Positions 11,145-25,000 of a stretch of 64,000 nt of DNA are shown in pieces. A program made the position numbers and the translations under genes. Position 1 is the first letter of the stretch; every line of letters starts with the position of its first letter. Location of the stretch: the NCBI GenBank assembly GCA_958450325.1, contig OY288251.1, positions 67,721,666-67,785,665 of the forward strand, read 5' to 3'. The notes under the pieces are model-generated. The model did not search any database. It was not told the origin of the DNA and was given only the letters and a program-made list of their open reading frames with translations. The DNA comes from Agrostemma githago (Eukaryota > Streptophyta > Magnoliopsida > Caryophyllales > Caryophyllaceae).

Positions 11145-14100
11145 CTAAAGCAATTTGGCCGCTTTGAAAATGGATTGCCAATCATTGGATGAGATTCCAT
11201 CACCACTTTTAAGTACCCACGCTCCTCCTTTCGAAACGCAGTATTCATTGATGACCTACAAAATCAAATTTAATACATGAGCGCATGATGCCATGGAAGC
11301 AGTTACTTTTAGGCTTGTTAAAGTGAAAACTATGCAAATTTTGCGAGACCGTGTTGGGGTGGGGGGCGCACTAACCTTCTGAAATTCACTTGTGGCAGGT
11401 TTATTCTTGGAAGCTTCTATGATTTCACCTTTCTTAAGCGCTGCACCAGGTTCTTTGCCACGAAACAAGTCAATAATTTCAGTCCTGCAAAAGCAAGGAG
11501 ACAAGTATGAAAGTGATAAAACCATTCACAAATATGCAAGCTGTCATTAGTGGCCTTTGAATAGTGTAGCGGAAACCAATACAATATAATTCTTGGTACT
11601 CACGTATGATGTATCCACAACAATAATTTGCAGGCCTATGTAGGCCCTGCAGAATCAATCACCAAGAATTACATCTTAATCCCTGTCTCTAATTTTTTTT
11701 GTGATATTACTTATCAAGCTATATCTACCTCCCTGGGAAGAACACTCGATCTTAGGGCTAGGATTCAGATTCACGAGCAGCGATTGCCGATTGGTTTTTC
11801 GAGGATGGAGATCGATTGGAGGTGGCCAGTTTTACGATGGTGATGGGCTCCACCATTGAGGTGGTTGTTTCCGACTGCCAATGGAGGTTGATTGAGGGTA
11901 AGCTTGGTTGTTGCGACTTCCGATGGAGGTTAATGGAGGATGGATGTGGACTGTGGAAGCAAGGACTGTGGATGGTGATTTACTTTTTGAGGGTTTAGAA
12001 GGGTAGGAAATGTGCGGATCCTTCCAATTACAACAAGAATTGGAGGGTTATTTCCTGTCTGTAGATTGTCATGTGGAAGGAGTGAACGAATATAAATCAA
12101 TCGCAGATCCTTACTTACCCAATTATCCCCACCACATTTTTTACTTCAACTAGCATGGGTTGGATGTAACCAATAAAGCACCATTAATTACTACAAGTAG
12201 TATCAACCTTATTGGTGTTTTGAAACTTATTTATTCTTTATTTGTTTGGGTAATAATTTGTTGTCTGTTAATAACATTTGCGACGTGTCATATCAATGTC
12301 GCTATAATTGGTCAAGACACTTCAGTGTGAATTTTTATCAAGGGAAGTATCCGATGCGACACATGTCTGAAGATTCTGGGTAACATAATAAGAGACAAAA
12401 AGTGTAACTTGAAGTTTCTAAAGATATACTAAGAGCACTAGGTAGAATATATTTTTACCTTAATGGATTAAGCTCTGGATGCTCCGAGGATGACTTCAAC
12501 ACATAGAGACCATGAACATCAATAGCATATTCACTTATGATAGCCTGGAGCTCTTCCAGGGGAGCATCAACAACATTCTTCACAGCGGCCATAACAGCAC
12601 TATTTTTGGCACCTGTCTTTGGAAGGACAGACAGAGACACAGCAGTATCCCGGAGGCCTTGACGTATTGTTTGGACACTGGTACAGAAAACAGAACACAG
12701 TTAGTTCCCTGCCTATCCTTAATCCTGGTCATCATCATACATTCTCAGGATAGCGACAACAAAAGTTGCACACCTTTTTGTAAGGATATTAATAGACATA
12801 TTTTTATCATCAATCCTAATAAGTACTACGGAATACCCATTAATATTATTTCCAATATAAATGGGTGATCAGGACTATTAAATACAATACCAAGGTTTGT
12901 GTGTCAACAAACTGGATTAGATAAATATTTAGAAAGGAAAAAAAAATACGGAGTACAAAACTATACAACTATAATATACTCCGTACTAGCTTACTCAAAT
13001 TCCTAAAACCTCCAATGTTGTCTGTTTTGGCCAATTTAATGAAACTGCAAGATTTTAGTCTCCAACCAGCGGTATAAAATAGTACTACCTCCTTTAAATT
13101 TGAAAAGAACATTCTTATATGCATGGATGAGCATATAACCGACCAAATATACTTACCTATTACCCTTTAAATTTGAACCTGCCTTACTTGCTCACTCTAC
13201 TAACAAATTTGTTCCATTTGCAAATATTATGATTCCTATGAACCTTTTACTTCGTAATAAAAAATTTAAAGTTTGGACGCTTCTTGACACTCGAGGACAC
13301 TTCAGCTCGCATAATATGAATTTCATATGACATTATCTAAAGACTTTTTATCATAAAAAACGTGATTATATCTTGCATACATAACTTTTTTCTTTATACG
13401 TTGGAATATGGGTTAATATTAAAACAACCGCAAGGTATTAATTAATTAGCATTTACTATATATTTGAATTTTTAGTTAAAATTTAATAAAAATAATTTTA
13501 TACTTTGATGACTATAAAATATACTGAGTATACGCTAAAAACTTACAAAAGGTGTCCCCATGTCCTACATTTTATGGGATTTCATTTCACATTTCCTTAT
13601 CGCGTCTGTGTCCATAACATGCTGCCTAAAACCTAGGTGTTCGATAAAAAATATCGCTATTTTAGAGACAGTCTAGATAGAGGTTATCGGCAAGTTTGCT
13701 TCACCTGCACTTCTAATTTAGAGCAATTAACATTCTTCGTGGAAAAAAATGTATATAGAACATTCATCAAAATCCACTAGAAAACCTACTCACAATTACA
13801 TGCTGGTAATGTTAGACAAACTCACCTGCAAACCTTGTGTGTTAAGAAGAGCTTTCCCAAAACCCTCGATAGGACTTCTCGAGCTTCTTTTGCCATCGAC
13901 GTGCTTACTGAACGTGCTTCAGTTCTTTTCAGGCCGGGTACCCGAGCAGTAATTTTTTCACGTAGATCATTCCCATATTTTTGCCAAATGTTCCTCTGAT
14001 GCTCAACAATATCTGGATAAAGTTTTATGAATGACACATCTGTAGGCACTTTGAACTTCCAATCTTTACAATATTTTCTTTCAACTGCTATGTCCCGAAT

Positions 14101-17100
14101 TAATTTTTTTGCATCAGATTTGTTGGAACCCAGAATATCTAACTCTGACTCTTTCATGACTGGATTCTGGGTGAATAGAAAAAGTGCGTAATCTCTAGCC
14201 ATAATTTCAGGTCCTTTTTTACAGCAGTCCCGACTTTTTCCAACCCATACGCCTTGTACTAAATTAGCATGGTGTTGAACAACTTCGAGCAGATCTCCAG
14301 CAGGAATGTCAGAAGCATAGTGCTTAATGACACTAAACAGTTGTGGTCCCTAAGTTGTTGAAAGGTTAGTGCTCAGTAGTGGAGACAATAAACATAGGAG
14401 TGCTCCCGATGTGTATTATAGTTGCAAGGATACAAGTTTACAAATTTATAATGTGAGATTTTCAAGAAAATTATGTCAACATCACCATGCTTAAGTAACA
14501 AATGCCAGCATCATCATAAAGATCGCAAAAATAAAGCACGATTCCATGTTAAGGCGGACATAATATCACCTCTCTTTTTTTTTAAAAAAAAGGTCAATAC
14601 TGGACCAGCCTGAAACCGCAAAGGGATTACATAACCAACTGGATGTGAAGGGTTCTGCTGACCAATAAAGGAAGGTATTTTATAGGTTAAAACCTACTCA
14701 AATATTGTATATATTAAATCAAAAGAATAGGTTAATCAAAGGTATTTTATAGAAAGTATATTAAATCAAAGGAATAGAATAATACCATTCAATCTAAACA
14801 AAGATAACATGACACCCCTACAAGAATAAATTATGGTATTCACCCTATCCGGCTATCCAATGCCCCCCTCAAACAGCTTACTCCAATTCTTGTGGAGTAC
14901 CTAGCAGCACTGAGAATATCCTAAGATCTTTGCATCATCCATAGAATAAATGTTCTTACCCACCACAAAGCCTCTCATATGCATACACCATTGCATGCAT
15001 TATATTCTTAAAGTTTACCCACCAAGACAAAAGAAAAACCCAAATGACCATGTGTAAGATGTGTAAGATTTGTTGGGATAAATGATATTACAAACTGAGA
15101 GTTCGAATGATTTAAAACAACGCAGCAAAGATTAAAGACTAAGTAAGTCAGAAGAAACGACAAAGTATGAACCACCATAATGCCAAATTGCAAGAAGGAA
15201 CACATTGTTCAAAGGCATAAGTAAGAAAGAAACGCAAAGACAGCAGTGAAGGGAGAGACGCAAAACCCTCTAAGCCTCATATTTCTATTTTTAGAAATAA
15301 AGAGGAGATTCCATGGCAATCAATTTAAAATCCAGACATATTTTTATTATTATCATCAACAACACTCTATCCTACATAGTAGAGGCTAAATAACCATGAA
15401 CTCCCTAAGATCATGCAATAAAAATTGGAAGTCGGCCCAGAAGCTTAACTGTACAATCATTCTAATTAACAAAAGTATTGAGCAGGATATTCACATTCTT
15501 TCAAGATCAGCAACCATATAGCAGACATTCAACTTATTTTGTTCCTCAACATGAAGGTGGAAAAATATCAAAAGCAGACATTAACAAAATACAGAGCAAA
15601 AAACTGAAAAGTTTATTATTTCTTCAGAGGGAAGCAGTTAACACAAAAGACAAGTGTTAAGGGAAAAATTAGAGCACACCTCTCTAAGCAACGTCTTCAG
15701 TCGTTCCTCTAACGGCAGGGAGAAAAGAAATCTATATCAATCAAAATAATAACCACATAAATAATCAATAAGCAATTTTGAATCCTAAATATGACAATGA
15801 ATTTGACAATTTCAACCATAAAGTGAGAAAATTGAAATCGCAGTTGCATTCCAAAGCTAAAATATATGTACCTTTTATTTGAACTTCTTGAGTTCGACTT
15901 TTCGATCACTTCTCTAGGACACAAGGAATTTAAATAATCATACCTACACAGAGGTTGAAATCAGCAACATCAACAATAGAGTACAAAAAAAAATCTACAA
16001 AAAAAGGGAATATAGAAAAAAGTAGTACGGATTCATTGAAAACTGCAACAAATTGCTCTCCTCTGTCACCATTTTCCTCAGATATGTTTGTGCATGATCA
16101 CTAGCCGAGCTATGATAGTTGAGGCAAATCCAAGGCTGCAAGACATTAAAGTAACGAACTAACTTAAAATACATTAATCATACCGTGCTATAAAAAAGGG
16201 ATGCTACACTGACAATAGGGGCTGTAATGATAGTTAGAAGTTCAAAGGTTTGGTGAAAACACACAGCAGTACAGCACCCATAATCGAACCTAATGCTAAG
16301 AAACATGAGCTACTACATAGTACTTGCCTGATAACTGATAAGTTCTACAGTGTACGAAACACCCCAGAGTTGTATTGTCATTCAAGGAAAGAAATGTTTC
16401 TTATGCATAGATTGCATAGGGAGTACTTTTCCTCCACTACGATGGTGTCTTGCTAATCCAACAATTATTTTTCAAAACTGTTGACAGGGACTCGATTATT
16501 CTTTCACCTGGATACCTACAGTCTCAATACTATGTCATCAGACCTTATTATATCCTCCGACACCATTTTTTCAATATCTATCCAGATTCTCCCACATCTT
16601 TAACACCGTGTTTGGATACCAAAAGTATAAGCGGAGGAGATGGGGGAAGAGGGAGGGATGATGGAGGATGGTAGTTTTACCACCAAATCTTTCCTTTGTT
16701 AAAGTAAACAGATTGGCTTGGAGGAGGAAAATAAAGGGATTCATTTTCCCTCCCCTCCAAACCCCTCCATCTCCATTTTACTATCCAAACAATAGATCTC
16801 ACCTCCCTCCAAATCTCTCTCCTCCCTTTCTCTCCAAATCCATCAATCCAAACACATCTTAAGTCTCCACATAAAATCTCGATAGATCATCCAATAAGAG
16901 ATGTTTAATTCTACATTAATTTTTCTGGATCAAATAAGGTAATGAAGTAAGATCTCCGTCTAACATTCAAGTCATTATCTATCATAAGAACTCCATCAAC
17001 ATGCTTCACATATTTAAACTTTCTAATAGTTCATTTATTTTTGTTGATTACACCAGCAACTCTTAAGAGTACAGACATCTTTTTACCTACTTTCATATCT

Positions 17101-20100
17101 AATCTTGCATATATTCCTGATTCACCTTTTTTATCTCGCCTCATTCAGCCTTTTAGCTTTTCTTGGACACTCCATATGCTTCCCTAGTTCATCCATTTCC
17201 CGAATAATTTATAGCATCCTTGCTTGCTTTTTATCGCATGTCACTTTCTCATTCTAGATCTTGACTAGACAGTATGCTTCCTTTTACATCATTCACATTT
17301 CATAGAGGATTTTAGAAACACAAATGCTAAACATCAAATAAGTTATCTGGCCTGAGCTTCTATTACTTTCCATAAGTAGCAAAATAAAAGGTTAAGAGTA
17401 AAGGTATAGTAAGAACTTCCATTAAAACAAGATAGATGAGCCAAAACGTCAAAATCATCTTCTATTACCTCAACAACTTCTTCATTCTTTTTCTGCAAAA
17501 GAGAAATTTCACACATTAGTAAACAAGCTAGAAATAAACCCGGAGGAAGTATATTTTGTATGAAATTTGTGCTACTATATTTTTTTGTAAAAAATAAAGT
17601 CAAGGTCCCACCCCAGAAAAACAAAAACGTCATATTAAAAATGAATGAAATAAGCATCTATACTCATGAAGAAGAAAGAATTTATAGGCCTAACAAACTT
17701 GGGTAAACAAACACACAAATGAAAATATAAGAAAACTACCTTCCCTTCCTCTTTAACAGGAGCGTTTGCATTTTTCTTCTTCAGATCACCAGAATCCAAA
17801 TACTCCATTGATGTCCGAAGCTGTACAACTGCATGTATAGGATTGAGGTAGAACTGCACAAGCAAGGAGTTAATTATTATATTAAATGAACATTTTGCAA
17901 CTCAAATGGAACTTGAGATGATACACAATTACACATATACTCAACAAGCTGACAACATGTCACACTGGCAGGACTAAAAAACAGGAGTGAGTTGGACCAT
18001 CTTCAACAAAACTTGAGTCGAAAGCTATACTTGATAAAATCCGACTCTATACAACAGCTACTTGGACAACTAAAACAATTGTCACAAATAAATCGACTGA
18101 AGATAGCTGATGTGGCCTCAAATTTAATCAAAGACAATGTAGATGTGTTGTGACTTGTGAGTCAACATGGCTATATTCATTTGACAGTTTCATATTTTAC
18201 TGTTGAAGTAAAGAACCAGTTCACAGACATGACTTATACAGACAGGAGATGCCCACTCATTTATAGTTGCATGAGAAACATTGTCTCGTTAACCTACTAG
18301 AGGAGTTTGATGGAGCCATTAATTAATGTGGATAGGGTGAACCAGCACATCATCGTATGGAGTATTTGACAATAAAGACCAATGATCGAACTCTATATAC
18401 CCTTTTTACAACAAGCACTATGACTAAAACATAGAGTAGACTTAAGTTCGGTATAATGATTCACATAGTTGCCTATTAATTCAGCTAAGCGTCTACCACT
18501 AAAACATACGGAGTAACTTGCAAAATGAGGCATAAAGTGTGGTCGATTTCTCTATGATTAACTCCAGACGACAAACCAGAAACAATGGTGTTACCGATAC
18601 TGGTCAGAAAAGGCAGTCCATTATTCCTGTAATGTGTTATCATGTACACTACAAGAAGCTAACTCAGGTGTGAGCAAAACACAAAACCATAAGATTAGAA
18701 TATTATTCAAGGTGTTATATAATCCTTTGTGGGCTTATGAGTAAGGAAAATAATAATTACTGAAAAAAAATACCTTTTTACCCTTCAATAGCCCGACAGC
18801 ATATGCAGCAGCTTGAGGTGACTTTCCCGGAGATGTTAAGGTCTGAAGAACACGCCCGACAACAAATATAAGACAGTGATAATCTCCGGCCCTCCAGCAG
18901 TCTAAGGCAAATATTCATTTATGTTTCTTCATAACAGTAACCACACATATAAAAGACCCAAAAAGAAAACTGTTGTTGGTGCAGCATAGGTTGAATAAGA
19001 ACAGATTACCACATAACTACCACACTTGCAACAAAATCTGTTAAACACCTCTTGACTACTTGATACTTCCTCCCATTCCTAGGATATGTACCATTTGTAC
19101 ATTGTGCAATCGTTAAGGAGAGTAATACATGCTATGACTATGTGCAATCGTTAAGGTGAGTAATACATGCTATGACTATATTACACTTACACCTGCAAGT
19201 GGATAGTTGTTTGGCACTGTCTCCAAGCTGTCCCACCTCTGTTCATGACCAACCATCACAACCCCAACACAAGTCCCACCAGCCCAAATTTGAGTCCCCA
19301 CCACAACCAACATCACCCCTACCTATGCTCCACAATACCCCTTTCCATCATCACTTCGACCCCCTTCCTTACCCCATCTCCAATCTTGAAACACCACTAT
19401 TTTCCTCTCACTACCATCAACCTCTACGCTCACCATCAAAACCACCACATAACCAACATACATAGCTTCCCTACAAACTGTACAACCCTACCCAAAAAAA
19501 AAGGCTGGTATAGATATAGCAAATAGAAGACGATGGATGTAGGTGGTCGAAAAACAAACAACGTCGTGGCTAGTCATAAAAGAGATGTAGCCATGGTATC
19601 GAATTGGGAAGGCTTGTGATGAAGAGTTAAGTTGTCACTTCACAAAACCATGTTTCTCACTTCACAAAGCCCCTAACGCCTGCCACAGCAGCATTGATGC
19701 CAATACTACACAAGATTATGAACATTGTACATTTCACATATCACCGATATGACAAATAGTTTCAAACTTATAATCAGTATAACGTGTCTATTTAAAATCT
19801 ATACGTAAACTCAGGCAATAACCACTTTCTAATACTAAGGAAAACTGGAGTCATCCAGACATAAATGAAATAAGTTCATACATCGTACATGATCTGCCTG
19901 TGTAGGACAGGGGGAGTATGAATAATGTGCAACAAGTCAACAACTACCTTCCTGAACCATTTGCACTACAAATACATTCTAACAAAATCTTAGTTGTTAG
20001 GACTTAGGACTATAGCAGCTTGACGAGACAAAATACGCATAAAACAATGTTCGTGTGTTGCCAAACTGATAAGCAAATTAATAAAAGCTCAAACCTAACA

Positions 20101-20944
20101 CGAATAAACTTTAGGAAACAATAACAGTGATAGAGTGATATAATCACCAACCTGCGTCTTCATTTTGTAGGCTAATGGCGAATCAGGATCATAATATTCA
20201 GATTCAACATCAAGCGACAAATCCACCTCCATTTCCGAGCTAGAAGGTTTCAATCTCACCTACTCATCAACATCACAAATTCACAATACATAACTCCCCA
20301 ACACCATCACACCTAGCTAAACAATAGGGGTACTACATTACAAACATCACAAAAGATCACCTCAGTGCAACGCTGCTCTAACTCATACGGACGCCACGCC
20401 GGCCTCAACGGATATTGCATCACATACAGCTGTAATACCAACAGTAACAGCATATTCAAACAAAACCTCAATCAACCTACTCATAATTGCAATTCCTAAC
20501 CCTAAATTAACATAAACCCTAACCCTAATTTAACATTCGATCATCAAATTATTGTCCAATTGTATAAATTGTTACCTGAGAATCAGGATTAGGTGGTGTA
20601 TAGTAAACATCATACTCAGCAACGACGTAATCCTCCTCCTCCTCCTCCTCTTCCACCACTGCCTCGTCGAATGTCGAAAACGTCTTTTCCTTCTTCTCCT
20701 CCTCCATTTCATCCTCCTCCTTTTCCTTTAACTCCACGCCACCACTGACATCACCCGCCGTCGAAACGACATCATCGACGTCCATTTTCTCGACAACCAG
20801 TACCTCCGGCGGAACTTCCTCCTCTTTCTTCACCGTCACAGCGACCGGCGGCTGCTTCTTCCCCCGCGACTTGGGCGCGAACCTTGACGGACGCGGCGGC
20901 TGCGGTTGCGAGGGCTTGTCATTGTCGAAGTCATCAAGGTCCAT
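11145..20944 (-). CDS. RPC5: DNA-directed RNA polymerase III subunit RPC5
   Basis: Pol III subunit of the RPC4/RPC5 (TFIIF-like) subcomplex, nuclear, needed for tRNA and 5S rRNA synthesis. Thirteen exons (minus): 20576-20944, 20361-20429, 20152-20259, 18774-18842, 17740-17853, 17469-17492, 16029-16135, 15872-15943, 15680-15731, 13826-14349, 12459-12677, 11376-11484 and 11145-11255. They give 1947 bases, 648 residues. The first exon is acidic with Glu runs. Exon 2 starts the Sin-like RPC5 domain (LYVMQYPLRPAWRPYELEQR). Later blocks match plant RPC5: LNPIHAVVQLRTSMEYLD, FLFSLPLEERLKTLL, HANLVQGVWVGKS and IHGLYVLKSS-type DVHGLYVLKSSSEHPE. The 24-base exon 6 is supported by frame (KKNEEVVE joins EPWICLNYH). 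The introns are large and hold MITE and tandem-repeat insertions. Confidence 0.9.
11485..12458. other. RPC5 intron with G-rich non-coding segment
   Basis: A 974-bp intron of the RPC5 gene. Around 11750-12000 a stretch rich in GGAGG and GATGG words is open on the plus strand, but has no family resemblance and no start context. Probably inserted repeat DNA. No element boundary could be fixed. Confidence 0.4.
16603..16861. mobile_element. Small inverted-repeat element in RPC5 intron
   Basis: The ends are inverted copies: GTGTTTGGATA on the left and ATCCAAACACAT on the right, with purine-rich DNA (GGAGG, GGGAGG) inside the left arm and its pyrimidine complement inside the right arm. The whole can fold back over about 255 bases. 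No protein is encoded. A half-copy of a related sequence starts at 1973 in the NSN1-like gene (GTGCGTTTGGATAG). The superfamily is not determined because no target duplication was recognised. Confidence 0.55.
19104..19180. repeat. Tandem duplication of 38 bp in RPC5 intron
   Basis: The segment TGTGCAATCGTTAAGG...GTAATACATGCTATGACTA occurs twice head to tail, differing by one or two bases. It is non-coding and lies in the intron between exons 3 and 4. Confidence 0.8.
20510..20528. promoter_or_regulatory. Telo-box cluster in RPC5 first intron
   Basis: The plus strand reads AAACCCTAACCCTAATTT, which overlaps two copies of the plant telo-box core, about 50 bases into the first intron of RPC5. 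A looser AACCCTAAATT precedes it. Telo-boxes mark translation-apparatus genes. Function here is inferred from position only. Confidence 0.4.
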
Positions 20945-22036
20945 CCTTCTAGTATCTCAGTATCTCAATTCTCACACTTTGGCGGTAAGAAGTAAAGTCA
21001 GAAATGGTGGTATAAATATAGAGATGTTTAAAACTTTAAACCATATATCCCACATCGAGATGTACTGCTAAATACCCAAGTTTATAAAGTCTGGTAAATG
21101 TGTTTCGAATAACTCAGGGGTTATGGAGCTGAAGTGAATGGGCCGTTGGCGTCAGCCTGGGCCCAGGAAAGTCCCCGGGCTAAACTATCACAGAGATGTG
21201 GACTTGGAAACGAGTATACTTTGCGTGAGGGTCCCATGGCTGAGACGTGTTTGGAGCCCCCTTGGGTGACTACCATAGTTGTTATAGCCGATTGTACAGT
21301 TATTCACTTGCTAATCCAAGCTTTAACTGAACTGGGCTTACTGCTCTGTAACCCAAACCTTTTTTTCATATAACTGCTGTCCCTTTGTTGCCCGGTATCC
21401 TCTTTGATCAGTAGTCGTTTATTACTGTGTGGTCATTTGTATAGCGATGATGAATTGATGATACAGTCGGAGTTACGGCTGGTTATTACTGAATGTTTTG
21501 GACCTAATTATCTAGGTGAACAGTTTTGTAATGAGAACCTAACAGGGAGGCCGCGGGAGATGGTAAGTGAGTTGGATGGTCAAATCTATGGTCGAGACTC
21601 AAGAGGCGTATAGTACAAGGAAAAAAGTAGGCTACATTTAATCCCATTGCAGTCAAAGGCCTTATATTAAAGTGCACAAGTGAACCACAAAACATCGATG
21701 CGGGAGGAAACAGGAGATAAAGCAAAGAGGAAAAAACTCCTGAATATGACCCTGAAGAGATTATTTTACTTTCTAGAAAGGAAGAGTAAACATTTTGATG
21801 TGAGCTTATGATGTCGCTTGTAAAACTGGGGTTTTTCGTTTTGGAGAAGTAATGGTCGAGAACCCGTTGAATGTGTGACAGGTTTTTGAACAAAAACGAT
21901 GATTACAGTTTGTGTTTACTCCGTGTTATCAACATTGCTATTTGGCATGAACGTTCATGTGAAATTAAGTTTTTGGTATAACAAAGAAGTGCAGAATGAG
22001 AAACACTAATTCATACAGTAGTACATTACAGGGCCC
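20945..22036. other. Spacer between RPC5 start and sugar-kinase 3' end
   Basis: A 1.1-kb gap upstream of RPC5 (promoter within about 20945-21100) and downstream of the sugar kinase. A GC-richer patch at 21130-21280 is open on the plus strand for 79 codons but shows no protein family. I see no RNA gene. Confidence 0.5.
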
Positions 22037-25000
22037 TCACTCAAGAAACGGTTTAAGACGAGGATCAGAGTGGTGTGGAAGGCTACTTCGTGCTCCCAAA
22101 GCTCTGCACCCGCAGCCTGCCTGCAACGAATAACAAAGTGTGTATGATTATCAGATTGATGCCTGCACTTCTGCGTTACTTTTGACTCCCATATCAACTC
22201 AGATATCCGACATCAAATACATGAGTGATGACTCCCCGACATGGAAACCTAATTTCAAGCCAAAATAAGATAGTTGCTCTTATATTTCATGAAATTGGCA
22301 TCTGTGAATAGACTTACTACTTGTGCAGCAAATGGCAACATCTTTTCTGGTGGCATATTCGTGCATATGGCTGCAGAAGTGCGTGGAGTAAACATTAGTA
22401 ACTAGATGTAGCAAAATACAACGATGCGGTAGACCCATGCATACAAGGGTTTAGCAGATTTTTTTGTCTTTTTCAGAAACTCAGCTTTAAGGAGTTCTTT
22501 TCAGAAACTCAGCAGGAACGACATACTCAGGCTTTGATCAACCAACCAGCTTTTTATGTGACATCGTTCATATTGTCGTTGCTTTGATAGTTTTCAAATT
22601 TCAATGTTTTCTCTTCCTACTTCCTCCATTCCTATTTAGGTTGTTCGAACAAGTGCTAGAGCAACAGAGTAATAGGTACCGATGTTAATCCTTTTGTCCA
22701 ACCTAATCCTCATTGCACCACCCACCCGACCACCCTAATCACACCCACCTGCCATCGTAAAGCCCTAAGAACCATGTATCACGCCCAACATCCCCTAACC
22801 ACCACCGAAAAGCCATAGGTCAAGACTCGAGAGAAAAGGAGTAGGGTTACAGTTGGATTTGAAAGACACTAACACACATGTTCTTGAGTCTTGACCACAA
22901 GATAAAGTGACATGAATGACTTCCAGTTTACAATAAATAAGCACATCAAGTTTAGAGATCTGATTTACTTAATTACATCAAAGTCCAGGACCAAAAAAAT
23001 TAATGACCTTTGGCTCCATCGGAAATGAAATAAAAAAGACCTGGTATGTCAGTGTAATAAAAAGGACTAGGAAAAGGGCTATGTCTTTCTTACGTCTTAA
23101 ATTTATAGGAAGAAATATATGTCAGTGTAATACGAGATCGCAGATCATAAAATGCAGCCAAATGAATAGATGGAACTCTTTCTCATACCGAAAAGAACTG
23201 CCCCAATAAAAGCATCTCCAGCACCAGTTGTATCGACAAGTTCTGCAGCTGGTATTTTCTCTGCTGTTCCTACATGTAACCTCCCGGAGACTGTGCCTAT
23301 CCCATTTGCTCTCAGTTTCATCACAGGCTGAAGATTCAGATGATAGAAAAGAAGTGATATTAGAATCTAGAGTGAAAGAAGGCTCAATAGATAAGCATAT
23401 TCCATAGAAATATTACGCAATGCAATGAACTAGTTGACAAGGAGCTCCTTTTATCAATTTAACAAGAATGCGTTAGAAATTTCAAGACCTAAAAATTCCT
23501 ACAAGTCTCAATTGAAACGTGCTGACGCTCTATAGTCTCTCAATGTTGTACAAGTTATTCACTACTGGATATATGGTGTTTAAAAAAGCATAAATTAACA
23601 AATCAGCCACCATTCCAACCACGGGATATATGGAATGGTGGCTGATGAAGAGGAGTCGAAGACACAGTCACAAGAAAATATGGGCGGCAGTAATTAACGC
23701 CATGAATCCATGATTTATCACATATGGTGGGCACGGAATAAGAGTGTGCATGATATGATTTTAGTACGACCTAATATAATTTTTAAACTTATTCAAAGAG
23801 ATGTAAGGTTTCGAATACTAGGGAGTCATGCTATTGTGCAACAGCATAGCCGATGTTTCCTTAGTTAGATATTTGGATGAAATTGGGCCTTGATGCCAAG
23901 TTGTATGTTTTTTGGATGAAATGAAATTACTTACATTTTACCAAAAAAAAAAAAAACAAATCTTGATCAAAATTTTACAGATTCATGCTTTAAAAACAGG
24001 GTTACACATATTACCGAAATGTAAGAAAATGCTTCAAGCGTCTTTCACATTGATTGTTTAAATCAATATCAAAACACCTGGTAGAAAACTACATATGAAA
24101 ACCGGATGAATGCATAATACTGATGAAAATTCTGCCACGCAAAAACACAGCAAAGGAAATTGTGCTTACTGATGTTATACTAGATGGGGTGCTCGAATGA
24201 TTAGGTGTCCTCTTCTTTAGAGATTCCAAGGCTTCATCAATATCCATTTCCTCTAGATCTTGTGCTTCTAAGCATTACAGTTAGTTTAAAAAACTGAATA
24301 AAGCAAAAACTAAAGTGAAATTAAAAGCCATAAATCTATGTTCTTAAGCTTGTATTTGATGTCAGGATAAGAATGACACACCACTGACATTTCTTTCTAG
24401 CATGATACATCCATCCTCACCAAGTGTCACGATCACGAACTTGACATTTGGTAATTTTAATAGCATGGAGAGAAGGGCCTTTGGTACTGACGATGCTTCT
24501 GTCCACACCTGTAACATACAGTTCAAGATTTTAACCTTCTACGTAGATTACTTAAGTATCACCCTCAGGCCAGCAGTCAACTACTCAACTCCCTCTGATT
24601 CAGAAGGACTTACCATTTCAATAATGACACATTAACTAGTGAAAACAATAAATAAGATGAAACAAGACTGTAAGTAAGTCACTCGGTAGAGATTTAGCAA
24701 AATGTTTAACTGAAGGAAAAGAATACAAAAGCAAGTAGGCCACTTGGTTGAAGGAAATATGGTCTTTTTGTGACTAAATGGTTAACTCACAAAGAAAATG
24801 ATAACTCTTTCATGAATTTGCTCAAGGAAAAATGACACATCTTTCTTACACCGAGGCAGATGATCTATAACTGAAAATACACTATATAAAACCAAGAAAT
24901 CTAACCTGTGGGAATTTAGCTGTGCATACAACATAGGTGGCAAAAGTCAGAAGTTCATCAAGTCCTTCCCTCTTCTTTTCTGCATCTATCAGAATGGGGA

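Noticed and set aside
19172..19526. Two plus-strand Pro/His-rich frames inside an RPC5 intron
   Set aside because: Low-complexity CCACCA-type DNA, overlapping frames, no family.
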